A stretch of 64,000 nucleotides of DNA from Adineta steineri (Eukaryota; Rotifera; Eurotatoria; Adinetida; Adinetidae). Each line of letters opens with the position of its first letter. Position 1 is the first letter of the stretch. The notes beneath the pieces were generated by a model that worked only from the letters and a program-made list of their open reading frames with translations, did no database searches and had not been told where the DNA came from. Position numbers and translations under genes: made by a program. This document shows positions 1 through 11,337 of this stretch, piece by piece. The DNA lies in the NCBI GenBank assembly GCA_905250115.1, contig CAJNOI010000019.1, forward strand, positions 122,030-186,029, read 5' to 3'.

Positions 1-215
1 CATAGCCCAAGTACCTAGGCGAATGTCAGCAGGGATTACTGGGTGAAACTGAATAAAACTCCTCGTTCACCCAGTATTTCCACCCAAACACCCATTTTTT
101 GCTCGATGACCCCCAAATCAAAATACACCATTCGATGCAGAATTAAATTCTCTATCCAGCCCAAGATATCTTAGCCATAGCCCAACTCCCTAGGCGAATG
201 TCAGCAAGGATTACT
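1..215. repeat. edge of a ~175 bp-period direct repeat
   Basis: The first 40 bases recur at 176-215 with only a few differences (shared core CCTAGGCGAATGTCAGCA), so the window opens inside a repeat with a period of about 175 bp, and the second copy breaks off at 215. Between the copies lies a 10 bp perfect inverted repeat (ACTGGGTGAA at 38-47 against TTCACCCAGT further on, ending near 75). No coding potential is seen. It may be the end of a satellite array or a mobile-element remnant continuing left of the window. Confidence 0.7.
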
Positions 216-1244
216 CGAATCTGCTGCTAACTTTACTTACGTAAACAATATATTACATCACTCTTTTGTTTCTTCATTGCAGGAAGCAACATTTATAGAT
301 GAAATAATATAAATATATGACTCACATGTTTTGTTAAATGTAGTTGAATAATATCAAAATAAATATGTAAAAAGTTAATTACTTTGACTGAAATATTCAA
401 ACAAAGAGAGAAAGATTAAAATTCGTTTATTTGTTTTTTATTCGTAGAAAAGAAACGTGTCTATCAACTATTTTATTTAATCATTCTACGATAAAATAAA
501 AATGTTAAATAAATTTATATCTGATCCTTATGCTTTATAATAAAACTAAAAGCAATTCGATATTACTTTCCATCTGATAGATAATTATATAATCAAAATA
601 TAGAGCTGATAATTAAGCATTTTATTACATGATGAGAAATTATCTAGTCATTGCTTTTTTTATGAATGTAATAGTTGAAACATCATCTAAATCATGTCGT
701 TGAAGTTTATACCTATTGAACCATCTTGACGGTAGGTGTGGGTGTGGGTGTGACTACGAATGCTCATAATGAACAGATTGTTACGCACACTGATCCTGCT
801 TTTTCCTACTTGACATCTCAACAAAAGTAAAATTAGAACCTATTTATTTTATTGTTTTTTGTTGGATTAAGCAATCGAATACTTGTGAGCAAATACACTA
901 AAGAATGCAAAGAAGTGTAGTCGAAATATTCTTTTCAGAACAAAACTAAACATAAAATCGAAAAAAGAGACTTAAATAATATTTAGTAATAAAATATTTT
1001 CTGATATTAAAATTTACTTATGTGAAAACAATATAATAAGTATGTTTACTGCGTAATAGAGTAGTGACGTCTCTGTATGTCTATTTTTATTTATTATCTC
1101 AGACTTTATGTCGCTCGAAGCAATTGAAATCTTTTAATACTTTACTAATCAAATAGAAATGAAAAAAATAATTCTCTCGTTAGCTGTCTTCTGTTCACTT
1201 TTCTTATTTTGAAGTCAAAGAAAAATTTTCAAGTGTTACAAAAA
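216..1244. other. non-coding upstream region with a GT-rich tract
   Basis: AT-rich DNA without a supported gene, upstream of the GPCR. It holds a G-rich tract near 731-753 made of GTGTGG units, the first of several telomere-like tracts in this window; its C-rich partner (about 788-800) is weak. No convincing core promoter could be assigned. Confidence 0.5.
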
Positions 1245-2398
1245 ATGTCTGACAATTCCAATCAAATCAAATTTTACTTGCTCCTTGTTCTACTCGTGCC
1301 ATCTGTATTATGTTCACTAGTACTAATCTATTATCTCATCAAATTAAGAAGAGATATCTGGCAGAAAAGACAGCAAGATCACATAATTTGCTGTTTAATT
1401 CTTTGTGCATTTGTACAGGTGAGATATTGATATCTTATTTAGAAAATCTATCAAAAATTTTCATATTCTTTCTGACGTTTTTGACACTTAGGTCACAACT
1501 GAATTGCCCCTGACACTCAAGTTCCTCTCTGCTGGTTCTGTGCCAAGCAAGTCCGATTCTTATTGTTACTTTTGGATCATCTACAATTACAGTCTCACTC
1601 TGCAGGAGCTCCTTCTCATTACAAGTGCCACCATTGAACGCTACCTACTCGTCTTTCACAAGCCCCTGTTCGCAAGTCAACGTTTTAAATTTCTGTTTCA
1701 CTATCTACCAATGCTTGTTTCCATTGTCTACCCTCCAATCTACTACACACTCATGGCACTCGTCTATCCTTGGTGCACACAGCAGTTTAGCTATACCACA
1801 TTCACCTGTGCTGGTCTCTGTTATCAAGTGCAGTTGATCACCACAACTCTTGATTGCTCTCTGAACTATATTCTCCCTGTCGTTGTGACAACATGTCTCA
1901 ATTTACTGATCGTTGTAAAGGTTTTACATCAGAAAAGACACATGCAACAACAAAATACGTGGAAGAAGAATATTAAAATGGTGTTGCAACTGTTATGGAT
2001 CTCACTGATCTTCATCTTCGCATGGATTCCACTGACAATTTCAATTTTAACAGTCACATACGTGACAGATTCAGATCAAAACTGGCTCTTTACTCTGAGT
2101 ATGGTAAGAAAATGCCTGATATTCAGTTCCATATATATATCGTTCTATCTCATTTTTGTAGGATTATCTTGGTTATATGACATATCTGGCTGTTCTTCTT
2201 TGTCCATTTGTCGGTGTGATGGCTCTGCCTGAAGTACGAGCTAAGATGATGGCTGCCTATAATCCACTAAAAAGGACGAACAACCATATCAATACAGTTA
2301 CAGCAACTCATCGGGCAACACTCCATACTTTGAAAATGACGATTGAAAGAACAAATCACATGGTTCCTAAGATTGTAGCTGAAGACTTAGAAGAATAA
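1245..2398 (+). CDS. class A (rhodopsin-like) G protein-coupled receptor
   Basis: Three exons, 1245-1418, 1492-2103 and 2162-2398, join in phase 0 to give a 340-residue protein; the introns (73 and 58 bp) are GT-AG. The start is the first in-frame ATG. Seven hydrophobic segments are visible. The end of TM3 reads SATIERYLLVFH, an E/DRY-type G-protein-coupling motif. TM6 reads FAWIPL, a variant of the FxxCWxP toggle. TM7 ends in LLCPFVGVMALPEVR and has no NPxxY motif. This supports a divergent plasma-membrane peptide or orphan receptor; the ligand cannot be predicted. A polyadenylation signal AATAAA lies near 2465. Family assignment is good, subfamily unknown. Confidence 0.85.
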
Positions 2399-2936
2399 CT
2401 TCAATTATTGTATGAAAAATGTTGTAAATGTTCATGTATCTGTAATAATTTTTGTGACTATTCAAATAAATGTGGACATAGTTTTCACAGTTATACCTCT
2501 AAAACTGATGTTTTGTCTGCAGTATCTTGAGGTGGCTGTGGGCGAATGGGGAGGGGGAGGTGCCTACGGCTGTGATAGATAGATCCCAACACCTACACAC
2601 ACCCTCAGCTATCAGAGCTACAATTTAAAGGCACTTCTTTGTTGACGTCATATATTATTGCGATAACTCAATCGTTTTTCTTTCTACAGCTTGAAATCAA
2701 ATAAAATCATGCTTCTCTCTCTCCTTTATTAGTCTTAAAGTAGTGTGGGTGCGGATTTTGGTGTCGTTTTGGAGAAAATATCGCACATTCATTCACATCT
2801 TTTATCATCCCCACGGCCACACACACCCACACCCACCCACCTACACCCTCTATGTGATTATTCAAACGATCAAAGATGTATTTAAGCACATTTTATTTTT
2901 AAATTCAAGTTTTTTTATTAAAGTTAAAAAAATGAA
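2399..2936. other. intergenic spacer between convergent genes
   Basis: 3' spacer between the GPCR (+) and the LRR gene (-). It contains a GT-rich/AC-rich inverted repeat (2527-2609) and a second GT arm near 2741 facing an AC-rich arm at about 2808-2851. Open frames here are only translations of these low-complexity tracts. Confidence 0.6.
2527..2609. repeat. TGTGGG-like imperfect hairpin
   Basis: A G-rich arm (TGAGGTGGCTGTGGG, about 2528-2542) is followed after some 40 bp by a C-rich arm (about 2585-2607) that reads TGAGGGTGTGTGTAGGTG on the opposite strand. Together they form an imperfect inverted repeat. The same arrangement recurs at 5243-5298 and 20037-20120. Confidence 0.6.
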
Positions 2937-5685
2937 TTAAATTCGAATTTTTCGTGCATATAAATAAGTTTTTTGTATTTGTTGAATAAGATTTTTATCA
3001 CCCATTAATTGTGCTAGTTTATATAAAGTTTCTGAATTAGCCAATGAATCTCGTTTTTGTTTCCAAATATGTAATAAGATTTCAATTTTTTCTTCACGTT
3101 TATAATGAGAATAATTCTTTCGGAAATGATTTATATCATTATCGGATAATTTTAAACGTATTAATAAGCGTTCAATATCATAATTATTTAAATTTTCAAT
3201 AAATATTTGTTTATATATTTGAAAAAGTTCATCTTCATGTTGATCATTTATTTGAACGAAAAGATTTGATATAGCCGAGAGTGATTTTTCTTCAGTAAAA
3301 TCATTTGGTGGTGCTAAACATAAAGAATTTTCATTAATATCAAATGATTCTATTTGATAAAGTACAGATGAAAATGAAGTAAAACAATTTCCATTTAATT
3401 TAATTGTTTTCAAATTTTTTAATTGTTTCAATCGATTATTTTCTAAAGCCGTAATAAGATTAAAACTCATATCTAAATATTCAAGTTTCGTTAAACTATA
3501 AATTGTTTGTGGAATTTCATAAAATATATTATGAGATAAATCAAGTTTTTTAAGATTATATAAATGAATAATATCATCGGATAATTTATCAATATGAATA
3601 CCATGTTTTTGTGAATAGATCAAACATGATAACTGTTCAAGATATATTATTGCTTCTGGAAATGTAGAAAACTTATTATTAGATAAATCAATAGTTTGTA
3701 AATTTATCATATGAACAATTTCATCGGGTATATATTCAATTTGATTATCATTAATATATAATTCTAGAAGTGTTTCACCTAAAAAAATAATTAAAATCAT
3801 TATATTTAAAGTAAATATATCAGTGAAGACTTACTAATATATTTTTCATTTCCATAATTATCCATCTGGTATAAACAAATTGGAAAGATTTTAAATTTAT
3901 TTTGATTTAATTTCAAAATTTTTAAACATGTCATTAATTTAAAATCTCGATCAAGTTCATTTAATTGATTATAACTTAAATCTAAATATGTTAATGCTTT
4001 TAAAACAGTTAATTCATGTAAATTTTGATTAAAATTATTATGTGATAAATCAAGTATATTTAATGTACGATAAAAATATTTTTCAAGTAAATTTATTGAT
4101 CTTAAATCTTCTAAATATAAATTATTTAATATTAATTTATTTAATGAACGTAATTGTAAAATAGTTTGAGGAAATTTTCGAAATTGATTAAAAGAAAGAT
4201 TTAATGATTGTAATTTAATACAACATAAAAATTCATTTGGAATGTATTGAATTTGATTATGATCTAAATCTAATTCTATGATATGTTTTAAATAGATACA
4301 ATCATTTGAACAAAGCTCAATATTATTATATGATAAACGTAAAATTTCTAATTTGGAAGAACTTGAACATTGTGGAATTGTTTGTAATAAATTTGAACTT
4401 AAATCAAGTAATTGTAATGATGTCATATATGATATTAAAGCAAATATATTTGTAAATTGATTTGATTGTAAATATAATTCTTCTAAATAATCAAATGATT
4501 TGTTTAAGTTTAAAAGAAAATTATTTGTAAGATTATTTTTTGATAAATCAAGTTTTTTCAATTGAGAAAATTGTGTAAAATAATCTAATGTTATATCTTT
4601 TAAATTTGTATTTGATAAAGAAATATCTTGTAAATTTGAACAAGTATATAATAGAATAGGAAATGTTGTTAATGGATTTGAATTAATAGAAAAATATTTT
4701 AAATTTTCAAAATTTTTTATTATATCGATTGCTTGAAAATCATTTGAAGATAAATTCAATGTTTCCAAATGAATTAAATGAATAAATGTATTTGGTAATG
4801 TCTTTAAATAATTATTATTCAGTATTAAAGTATGTAATTGTTCAAGATAACCGAAATTATCCGGTAAAATTTCAAGGTAATTATTTGAAAGATCAAGTGT
4901 ATGAAGAAAACGAAGATAATGAATATGTATTGGAAGAGATTTAATATGATTAAAAGATAAATTGATTTTTTGAAGAAATGGATGAATTAATGGACGAGCA
5001 ATTGGTTTGTTTGACAGATTTATTGATGACTAAATAAAGAAAAAAAAACTCTTTCTCCAGTATCAAAATATGTTCAAATAAATCAAGCTTTGTTGTCCGA
5101 CATTTTCTCTATAAAATTACGTATTTTGAAGGATCAGTAGGGGACAAAGGCAAAATGTACTAGGTGTCCCGAACATCTGGTAATTTGTCTAGGTGGAATG
5201 AAATGCTGAACAGTATGTAAAATATTTTCAAGAAATCCGGTGACGGTATGGATGTGGATGTGTACTATGAGAGAAGAATGACATATACACCCATACCCTC
5301 GAGATGCGTTATGTCTCTTTCCCGTCTCTATTCGCTAGCCATTTTCAGTTGATATTACCTTTGTTCGATGAGCAGTAGTTGTTTTTAATTTCTCATCCCA
5401 ATATGATTGTGTTAATTCATTATCATTTAATGGTTTATATAAAATAAATTCAGCATTATTCAATTCATTATGACTAACATTTAATTCAATTAGATTTATA
5501 TAATCAGCAACAAATACTGGCATTTGTATAAGATAATTATCAATAAGTGAAATATTACCAATACTTTCAGTATTCGGAATATTCTCAATAACATAAGGCT
5601 GTCTTAAACATCGATCAAGATTAAGAAAACTAGTATCATGATTGTCAATATATTTATCCATTTTCAGTACTGAAACTGTTGTCAT
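2937..5685 (-). CDS. leucine-rich repeat protein with C-terminal death domain
   Basis: Three exons read 5685-5359, 5029-3835 and 3778-2937 (introns 329 and 56 bp, GT-AG, phases consistent) and give 787 residues. From about residue 110 to 650 there are some 20 leucine-rich repeats of the LxxLxLSxNxLxxLP type, typical of intracellular LRR proteins. The tail, about 690-776, resembles a death domain: LKLSDNDINHFRKN, then ILLHIWKQKRDSLAN, then a last helix LAQLMGDKNLIQQIQ. LRR plus death domain is the architecture of LRRD1 and, with an extra ZU5 module, PIDD1; no ZU5 is seen here. A cytosolic adaptor in cell-death or immune signalling is plausible but inferred. Intron 1 carries a telomere-like hairpin. 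The start is the first ATG of the exon; an upstream exon cannot be excluded. Confidence 0.8.
5243..5298. repeat. TGTGGG-like hairpin inside an intron
   Basis: The G-rich arm CGGTATGGATGTGGATGTG faces the C-rich arm CATATACACCCATACC about 20 bp later. It lies within intron 1 (5030-5358) of the LRR/death-domain gene and makes that intron six times longer than most introns here, so it looks like an insertion. Confidence 0.6.
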
Positions 5686-6266
5686 ACCTTGTATTCCTAG
5701 TAAATTTTGTTATTCAAATGGCTGAAAAAGAAGTCATATGAATTATTTAGAATTCAATTTGAAGAAACCTTTGTTATTTTTTTGGCGCATTGATTTATTT
5801 TTTTCATTAAATTTTCATCAAATAGAAAAAAAATATTATTTCATAATAAGATTGTCGTTTTAAAAGTTTCATATATAAATAGATTTCAATGTAAAAAGTG
5901 TGATATTTTCTCATTAATTTTCACAGATCTTACAATTCTATTTTTAATGTGATAAAATGTAAATGAATAAAAAAAGTCATTACGATATCATTTTATACTA
6001 CCAGAAAAGTCATATATGTTTGTAGAAAATAGGAAAATAAATAATTTTCCAAAGTACTCATCAACAGATGTAAACTCATGTGTAATTATGCTTAGTGTGA
6101 AAAATAAGGTGTAGTTCCGTTGTCTAGAGTTTTTTTAATAATATATTTAAATTGCTAATGTTCATTATTCCTTTCATAATAACTCTTTGTATTTTTTCAT
6201 AATAAATATTTAATCAAAAACTGAAAATAATATGATATATAACTATTTCTTTCAGACTTATTTATA
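5686..6266. other. intergenic region between divergent genes
   Basis: Very AT-rich spacer between the divergently transcribed LRR and PKA-R genes, presumably carrying both promoters. It was read on the + strand for an exon encoding a PKA docking/dimerisation domain and none was found. A pyrimidine tract ending TTTCAG at 6251-6255 precedes the PKA-R ATG and could be a 3' splice site for an upstream exon or a spliced leader. Confidence 0.55.
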
Positions 6267-7429
6267 ATGGCTAATATGAATGACGTATTCGATTTTTCAA
6301 CAGTAGTAACAACCCGTCGTGGAGCTATATCATCAACTACATCTATAGAATCGAATGAGTTAATACCGATTATAGAAAAAGATTCAAGAACAATAGAAAT
6401 ACTTTCTTCAGCAGTTAAAAATAATATTCTATTTAGGTAATTTACATGAAATATATTCTTATTTCTATTTTACGTTTTCATTTTAGTCATTTAGATGATA
6501 TTGAACGTAAACAAATTTTTGATGTTATGTTTCCAGGATTTTATTCATCCGATGAAGTTATTATTCGACAAAATGAACGAGGTGAACATTTTTATATTAT
6601 TGAAGAAGGTGAAGTCGATGTAAGTATAAATTTTAAATATGACTAATTTTATTTGTATAAGAAAAATTAAGGTTTATATAAATGATGAATTAATGACGAG
6701 CTTTGGTGAATGTTCATGTTTTGGTGAATTAGCACTTATTCAAAGTACGCCAAGGACTGTCACAATAAAGGCTAAAACAAATGTTAAACTTTGGTCATTA
6801 TTTGGTGAAACATATCGAAAAATATTAATGGATATAACAATAAAAAAACGAAATAGTTATAGAGAATTTTTAAATAAAGTTTCAATTTTACGTAAAAAAA
6901 ATCATATTTCATATAAATTCATATAATTTATTTATAAATATTTAGAAACACTTGATGAATTTGAACGTTTAGTAGTAGCCGATTCACTTGAATCAATACA
7001 ATATGAAGATGGTGATATTATTGTTAGACAAGGTGATCCAGGCGATGATTTTTTTATTATTGTTGAAGTTAGTAATTTAGATTTATATCAAAAAAGATTA
7101 ATTTGTTTAAAACAAAAAAATTTCAGGGTACTTGTACTGTACATCAAAAACCATCTGAATCATCAGAATCAATTGAAATTGATACACTTAGTGCAGGTGA
7201 TTATTTTGGTGAAATCGCACTTTTATGTAATCGTGCACGTGTTGCAACTATCATAGCTAAAGGTTCATTAAAATGTGTTAAAATGAATCGTAAAAGATTT
7301 GAACGTATTCTTGGTCCAATACGAGATATACTTCAACGAAATATTCCACAATATAATTCAATAATACCTCTTGATCAATTACAAACAATGATTATCAGTA
7401 GTGATCCAAAGAATAAAGAAGAATATTAA
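6267..7429 (+). CDS. PRKAR1: cAMP-dependent protein kinase type I regulatory subunit, short form
   Basis: Five exons, 6267-6436, 6487-6619, 6672-6891, 6946-7067 and 7127-7429, with introns of 50-59 bp, encode 315 residues. Near the N-terminus is RRGAIS (about residues 17-22), the type I pseudosubstrate sequence that blocks the catalytic subunit. Two cyclic-nucleotide-binding domains follow. Phosphate-binding cassettes are [15 protein letters not shown] in domain A and [15 protein letters not shown] in domain B, each with the cAMP-contacting Glu and Arg. The C-terminus (RNIPQYNSI) is typical of the family. RI subunits are usually about 380 residues; here the N-terminal docking/dimerisation domain is absent. 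The protein should hold PKA inactive until cAMP binds, but may be monomeric and unable to bind AKAPs, unless a distant exon was missed. Confidence 0.9.
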
Positions 7430-7766
7430 TGATGTAAAAATTTTAAGCGGATAACTTTAAGTTTATGTCAATGTACAATATATCTTTTGTGTTCAAAAGA
7501 GATTTAACATGTGTCTTCATTTCGTTTTGTATTTCAAAATTTAATCAAAGACCTTTTCTTGTTCTTATTTCTTCGCTTTTCTTTTCTCTTTTTCTTCTTC
7601 TTCTTTCGATATATAACACCTGTATGAAATATGAGAGAGAGAGAGAGATGATGGATGTTATGACGAAAAGAAAAATGATGATAATTAAATGAATTAGTAC
7701 TTGTAGTTTTGTTCTTTCGAATAGTATTACAAAATAAAACAATAAATCGATTCATTTACACGCGTT
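7430..7766. other. short intergenic spacer
   Basis: 3' region of the PKA-R gene and promoter of the next gene. It contains a pyrimidine-rich run (about 7560-7605) and a GAGAGAGA microsatellite near 7631. No gene is seen. Confidence 0.5.
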
Positions 7767-8947
7767 ATGCATCTGTCTTTTATATTACTTATCTTGTTTG
7801 TTTACCAAATAAAGAGTGAAAATGTAACTGAAGAATATCTATTCAAATGGAATGAAACGTAAAATAGAATTTGATTTTTTTAATGTATATGATTTTTTGT
7901 ATTTATTGATTTAGGCTATCAACAATTGAAGAAGATTTAGAATTAACAACTCCTTTTTATCAAAGTTTTAATTTAACAAATGATCTTATTCCAGAAATTG
8001 ATATATCACCACCAGTTCAACGTGTTTTACGTGAAATCTTTCGTACATATGAACCTTACTGTTGGCGTCATTCATATGGTCGTGGTGTAGGTCGTCCTTT
8101 ACATACATGTCCTGATTATGCACCTGAACAAGATGGTCTTCTTTGTTATCCATTATGTCGTGATGGTTATAATGGTGTTGGTCCTGTATGTTGGGAAAAA
8201 TGTAATAATATAACATCATTTGGTTTTGCATGTATGGATGTTCGTAAATCTTTACGTTCTTGTCCTTGGTACGATACATGTGGTGTTTTTAAACGTTCAT
8301 GTTCATCGTGTCCAACAGATTATACAAATCTTGGTTGTTTATGTGGACGATTTTATTTTCGTCATAGTTATGGTCGAGGTGTTGGTTCACCACTTATATG
8401 CTCAGACTCTTATGAACAAGATGGTGCTTTATGTTATGATAGATGTGATAATAAATATAATGGTGTTGGTCCTGTTTGTTGGCAACACTGTCCTATAACT
8501 CAACCAGTTCCTTGTTTAGCTGGTTGTTCAATATCAAAACAAGATTGTCAATTAGCTGTTATTAATATGATACAATCAGTTGTTGGTGCTTCCGTAACAC
8601 TTTTAAATGTTTTTATTGGTGTACCATTAGTTGATTTAACAACATTTGATATTCTTGCCAATGCTGCTAAAGGTGATTGGCTATTAGTTGCAAAAGATAT
8701 GTCAAATTTAGCAAAAAAAATAGCTGATAAAATTTTACCAGAATTAACAAAAAAATTTCTCGATTGGTCATTTAATACAATTTCATCAGCAACAAAAAAT
8801 GCTAGTGTTATTATAACAGCTACCGCATTTAAAGATCAACAATCTTTAATACCTTTTTTAAAACTTTTTCGATTAGATTCAATTAATGCAGCTTTTAATC
8901 ATGGAAAATGTGATTTACCAAATAATTTTGATGATATTATTAACTGA
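7767..8947 (+). CDS. secreted protein with two tandem cysteine-rich modules
   Basis: Two exons, 7767-7858 and 7915-8947, encode 374 residues. The start is the first ATG and opens a signal peptide (MHLSFILLILFVYQIKSE). Two related modules follow: the first (about nt 8054-8202) contains HSYGRGVG, DGLLCYPLC and YNGVGPVCW, and the second (about 8352-8490) contains HSYGRGVG, DGALCYDRC and YNGVGPVCW. A short cysteine-dense linker separates them. The C-terminal third has few cysteines and many hydrophobic and amphipathic stretches (ASVTLLNVFIGVPLVDLTT, then lysine-rich helices). I recognise no named family for the module and assign no function. Export is well supported; membrane association of the tail is inference. 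Confidence 0.8.
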
Positions 8948-10518
8948 TTAATTTAATGTAAAAAATAAAATTCTTCTTATTCTTTTTGTTCTTTTTTTGT
9001 GAATTATTCAAGCTAAAGGTAAACGATTATATGTACTATCAATTTTTCTTTTTTCGATTAAATCTATTATTTATAGTAAAAGAAAATCTAAGAGCATGAC
9101 CTTCATTAATCCAAGGATTATTTTAATCTTTTTCTAATAGCATGACAAAATGAAATCTGATGGAATTTAAATTTAATAATAATTTGTTCTTAGATTCCAA
9201 TAATCACATTGCATTTGTGATTTGAAATAAAAACCTACAAGGCTGAAGCAAAAAAAAGATACTTTGACATAAAATTACTAATTAATGGTATTATTTTGCA
9301 CTTGAAACAGATAATTAGTCGTCTATTATTATAGAAGTGAATGGCACGTATTAGATAGGCTTGATGGAAATTTTCTATATTTATAGTTGTGATTAAAAGT
9401 GCACACTTTCTATTTTTATCATCGAAAAAAAAATAATCAATATTGTTTTCCATGGATCAATTAATACATAAAATACGCACTTTATCTTTGATCTGGTTGA
9501 AAGTCACCTAGTCGATAACATTTACTTTTAAATCAAATATATTCTACAAGAAATAATACTTAAAACCAAGCAGCTTAAGACTTGTTGTTGTTGTTTTCTA
9601 TTAAAATATTGCATACAAAAAAAGTCTAGATTGATAAAATTCAATTAAGAATGGATTATCTATGCATGATTTGTTAGTTTTAAGATTATTATATATAAAA
9701 AAATAGATAAGGTTAATTCTACATGAAAACTGTTCAGTCAATCTCGTTTTTTTTAATAATAATCTAATTTATATAGAATATTTTGACCTGATAAATATAG
9801 ACATATATATATTTACAACCACTTAAAATTGTTTAGAAAAAAAAACAATAACAAAGTGATTCTTAAAAGGTTGTTTGATTTCTTCTTTTCATAAAACCCT
9901 TTTATATTCATAACATAATACGAATCATCTCAGATCCAGGTATGGGGAAAATGATAAATGATTGCATAATGTTTTGCAGCTAATGGTTGTCAGGTACATG
10001 TTTCGTTTGTCATGAATATGCACTTATATTTTACGTTACTGGTGTTGATTTGTTTATGTATTTTTACAGGTGAAGGATAAAAGGTAAACGAATATATATT
10101 CGTTTATTTTATTTTTTTTTCTTTTCTTTAATACTCATCATAAATCACAAAAAGAAAAAAAAAAGAAAAAAGTACACAGAAAAAGTAAGAAATAGTGATT
10201 TAATTACATGTACACGCCCATATACCATGCTACTGAAAAGAAAAAGATTTTTTTTCGATGATTTAAGAATTTTTGGGCACTATGAAAAAGGATGAAAAAG
10301 ATGGATTACATCCAAGATATAGAAGAACTGTTCTACTAAACCGAAAGAATCAAAAACATGAACATTTTTCGAAAAAACATAAGAGACATGCTATCACAAA
10401 GGACAGTGACAATAATAAAGAATAAGAAAATATGAATAACAAAACCATAGACGACGACGACGACATGAATTAATGTTTCATTTATCTGCTCGCATGCATG
10501 AAAAAATGAAGTTTCTAT
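8948..10518. other. 1.57 kb intergenic region without genes
   Basis: AT-rich spacer between two convergent genes. Open frames (for example 9235-9453, -) have no recognisable protein features. Nothing else could be supported. Confidence 0.5.
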
Positions 10519-11280
10519 TTAAAAAGCGCTGCATAAGAGTGCAAATTCACTCTTATCTAATAGTCCATCACCATTTTTATCCGCCACACTTATCATTTCT
10601 TCAATATCTTGTTTAGATAATTTTTCTCCAGTTAAACGTTTCATTACTTTACGTAATTCTTTTGGTTCAATAAAACCATTTTTATCAAGATCATAACAAT
10701 TAAATAATGTCTCGACATCAAGTTGCATTTTTGTTGTATAAGAAGAATTAGATTCAAGTGAAAATGATGTATTATTATTGAATGGTGTTGTTGGTAATGA
10801 TTTTGCAGTTGGAGTTTGTAAAGCTAATTTTGATTCCAAAAATTCAACAAATTCATCATGACCTAATGAACGTCCATTACCATTACGATTAGCTTCAGCA
10901 AACATTTGCTTTATAAATCGTTTATCAACTGTTTTATAACCCAAATCATGCATAACTGATTTAAATTCTTTAATACTTAATTTGCCATCACCATTTTTAT
11001 CGAAATAAGCAAATGCTTTTCGTGGATCAAGTTGTGATGTTGTTCGTGAATTCATTGATGATGCTGTTAATGGATTTGATGATGATAGTTGATTGTAATA
11101 ATTATTTGTTGAACGTACATCACTATTGATTAAATTTGGAGATGTTGTCGATGGTGTTGATGATGTAAATCGACTACGATTTAATTGTGGTGATGGAGAT
11201 TCAGGTATATGTGGAAGATCTTCAATAACACCATGAACAGCTGATGCAAGTGCAGGTACAATTTGACACTTGGCTAACAT
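10519..11280 (-). CDS. EF-hand calcium-binding protein, calmodulin-like
   Basis: One coding exon of 253 residues starting at the first ATG (11280). A Ser/Thr/Asn-rich N-terminal region of about 80 residues precedes two EF-hand pairs. Loop 1 is DKNGDGKLSIKE, loop 3 DLDKNGFIEPKE and loop 4 DKNGDGLLDKSE, all with Asp at position 1 and acidic position 12. Loop 2 (EANRNGNGRSLGHDEF) lacks the first Asp and is probably non-functional. A Ser-rich linker of about 40 residues separates the pairs. The exon continues 5' to a TTTCAG acceptor at 11338-11339, and a GTAAGT donor lies at 12197, so an 860 bp 5'-UTR intron is likely. The protein is a probable cytosolic calcium sensor with unknown partner. Confidence 0.85.
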   Translation of the reverse strand: MLAKCQIVPALASAVHGVIEDLPHIPESPSPQLNRSRFTSSTPSTTSPNLINSDVRSTNNYYNQLSSSNPLTASSMNSRTTSQLDPRKAFAYFDKNGDGKLSIKEFKSVMHDLGYKTVDKRFIKQMFAEANRNGNGRSLGHDEFVEFLESKLALQTPTAKSLPTTPFNNNTSFSLESNSSYTTKMQLDVETLFNCYDLDKNGFIEPKELRKVMKRLTGEKLSKQDIEEMISVADKNGDGLLDKSEFALLCSAF

Positions 11281-11337
11281 ATTAACATATATATGTATTG
11301 ACAATATTCAAATCAAATCGATATTTATATTAGCAAT

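Noticed and set aside
8220..8498. 92-codon + frame and the 7986-8279 minus-strand frame
   Set aside because: Alternative frames of the cysteine-rich gene; skewed Val/His composition shows they are shadows.
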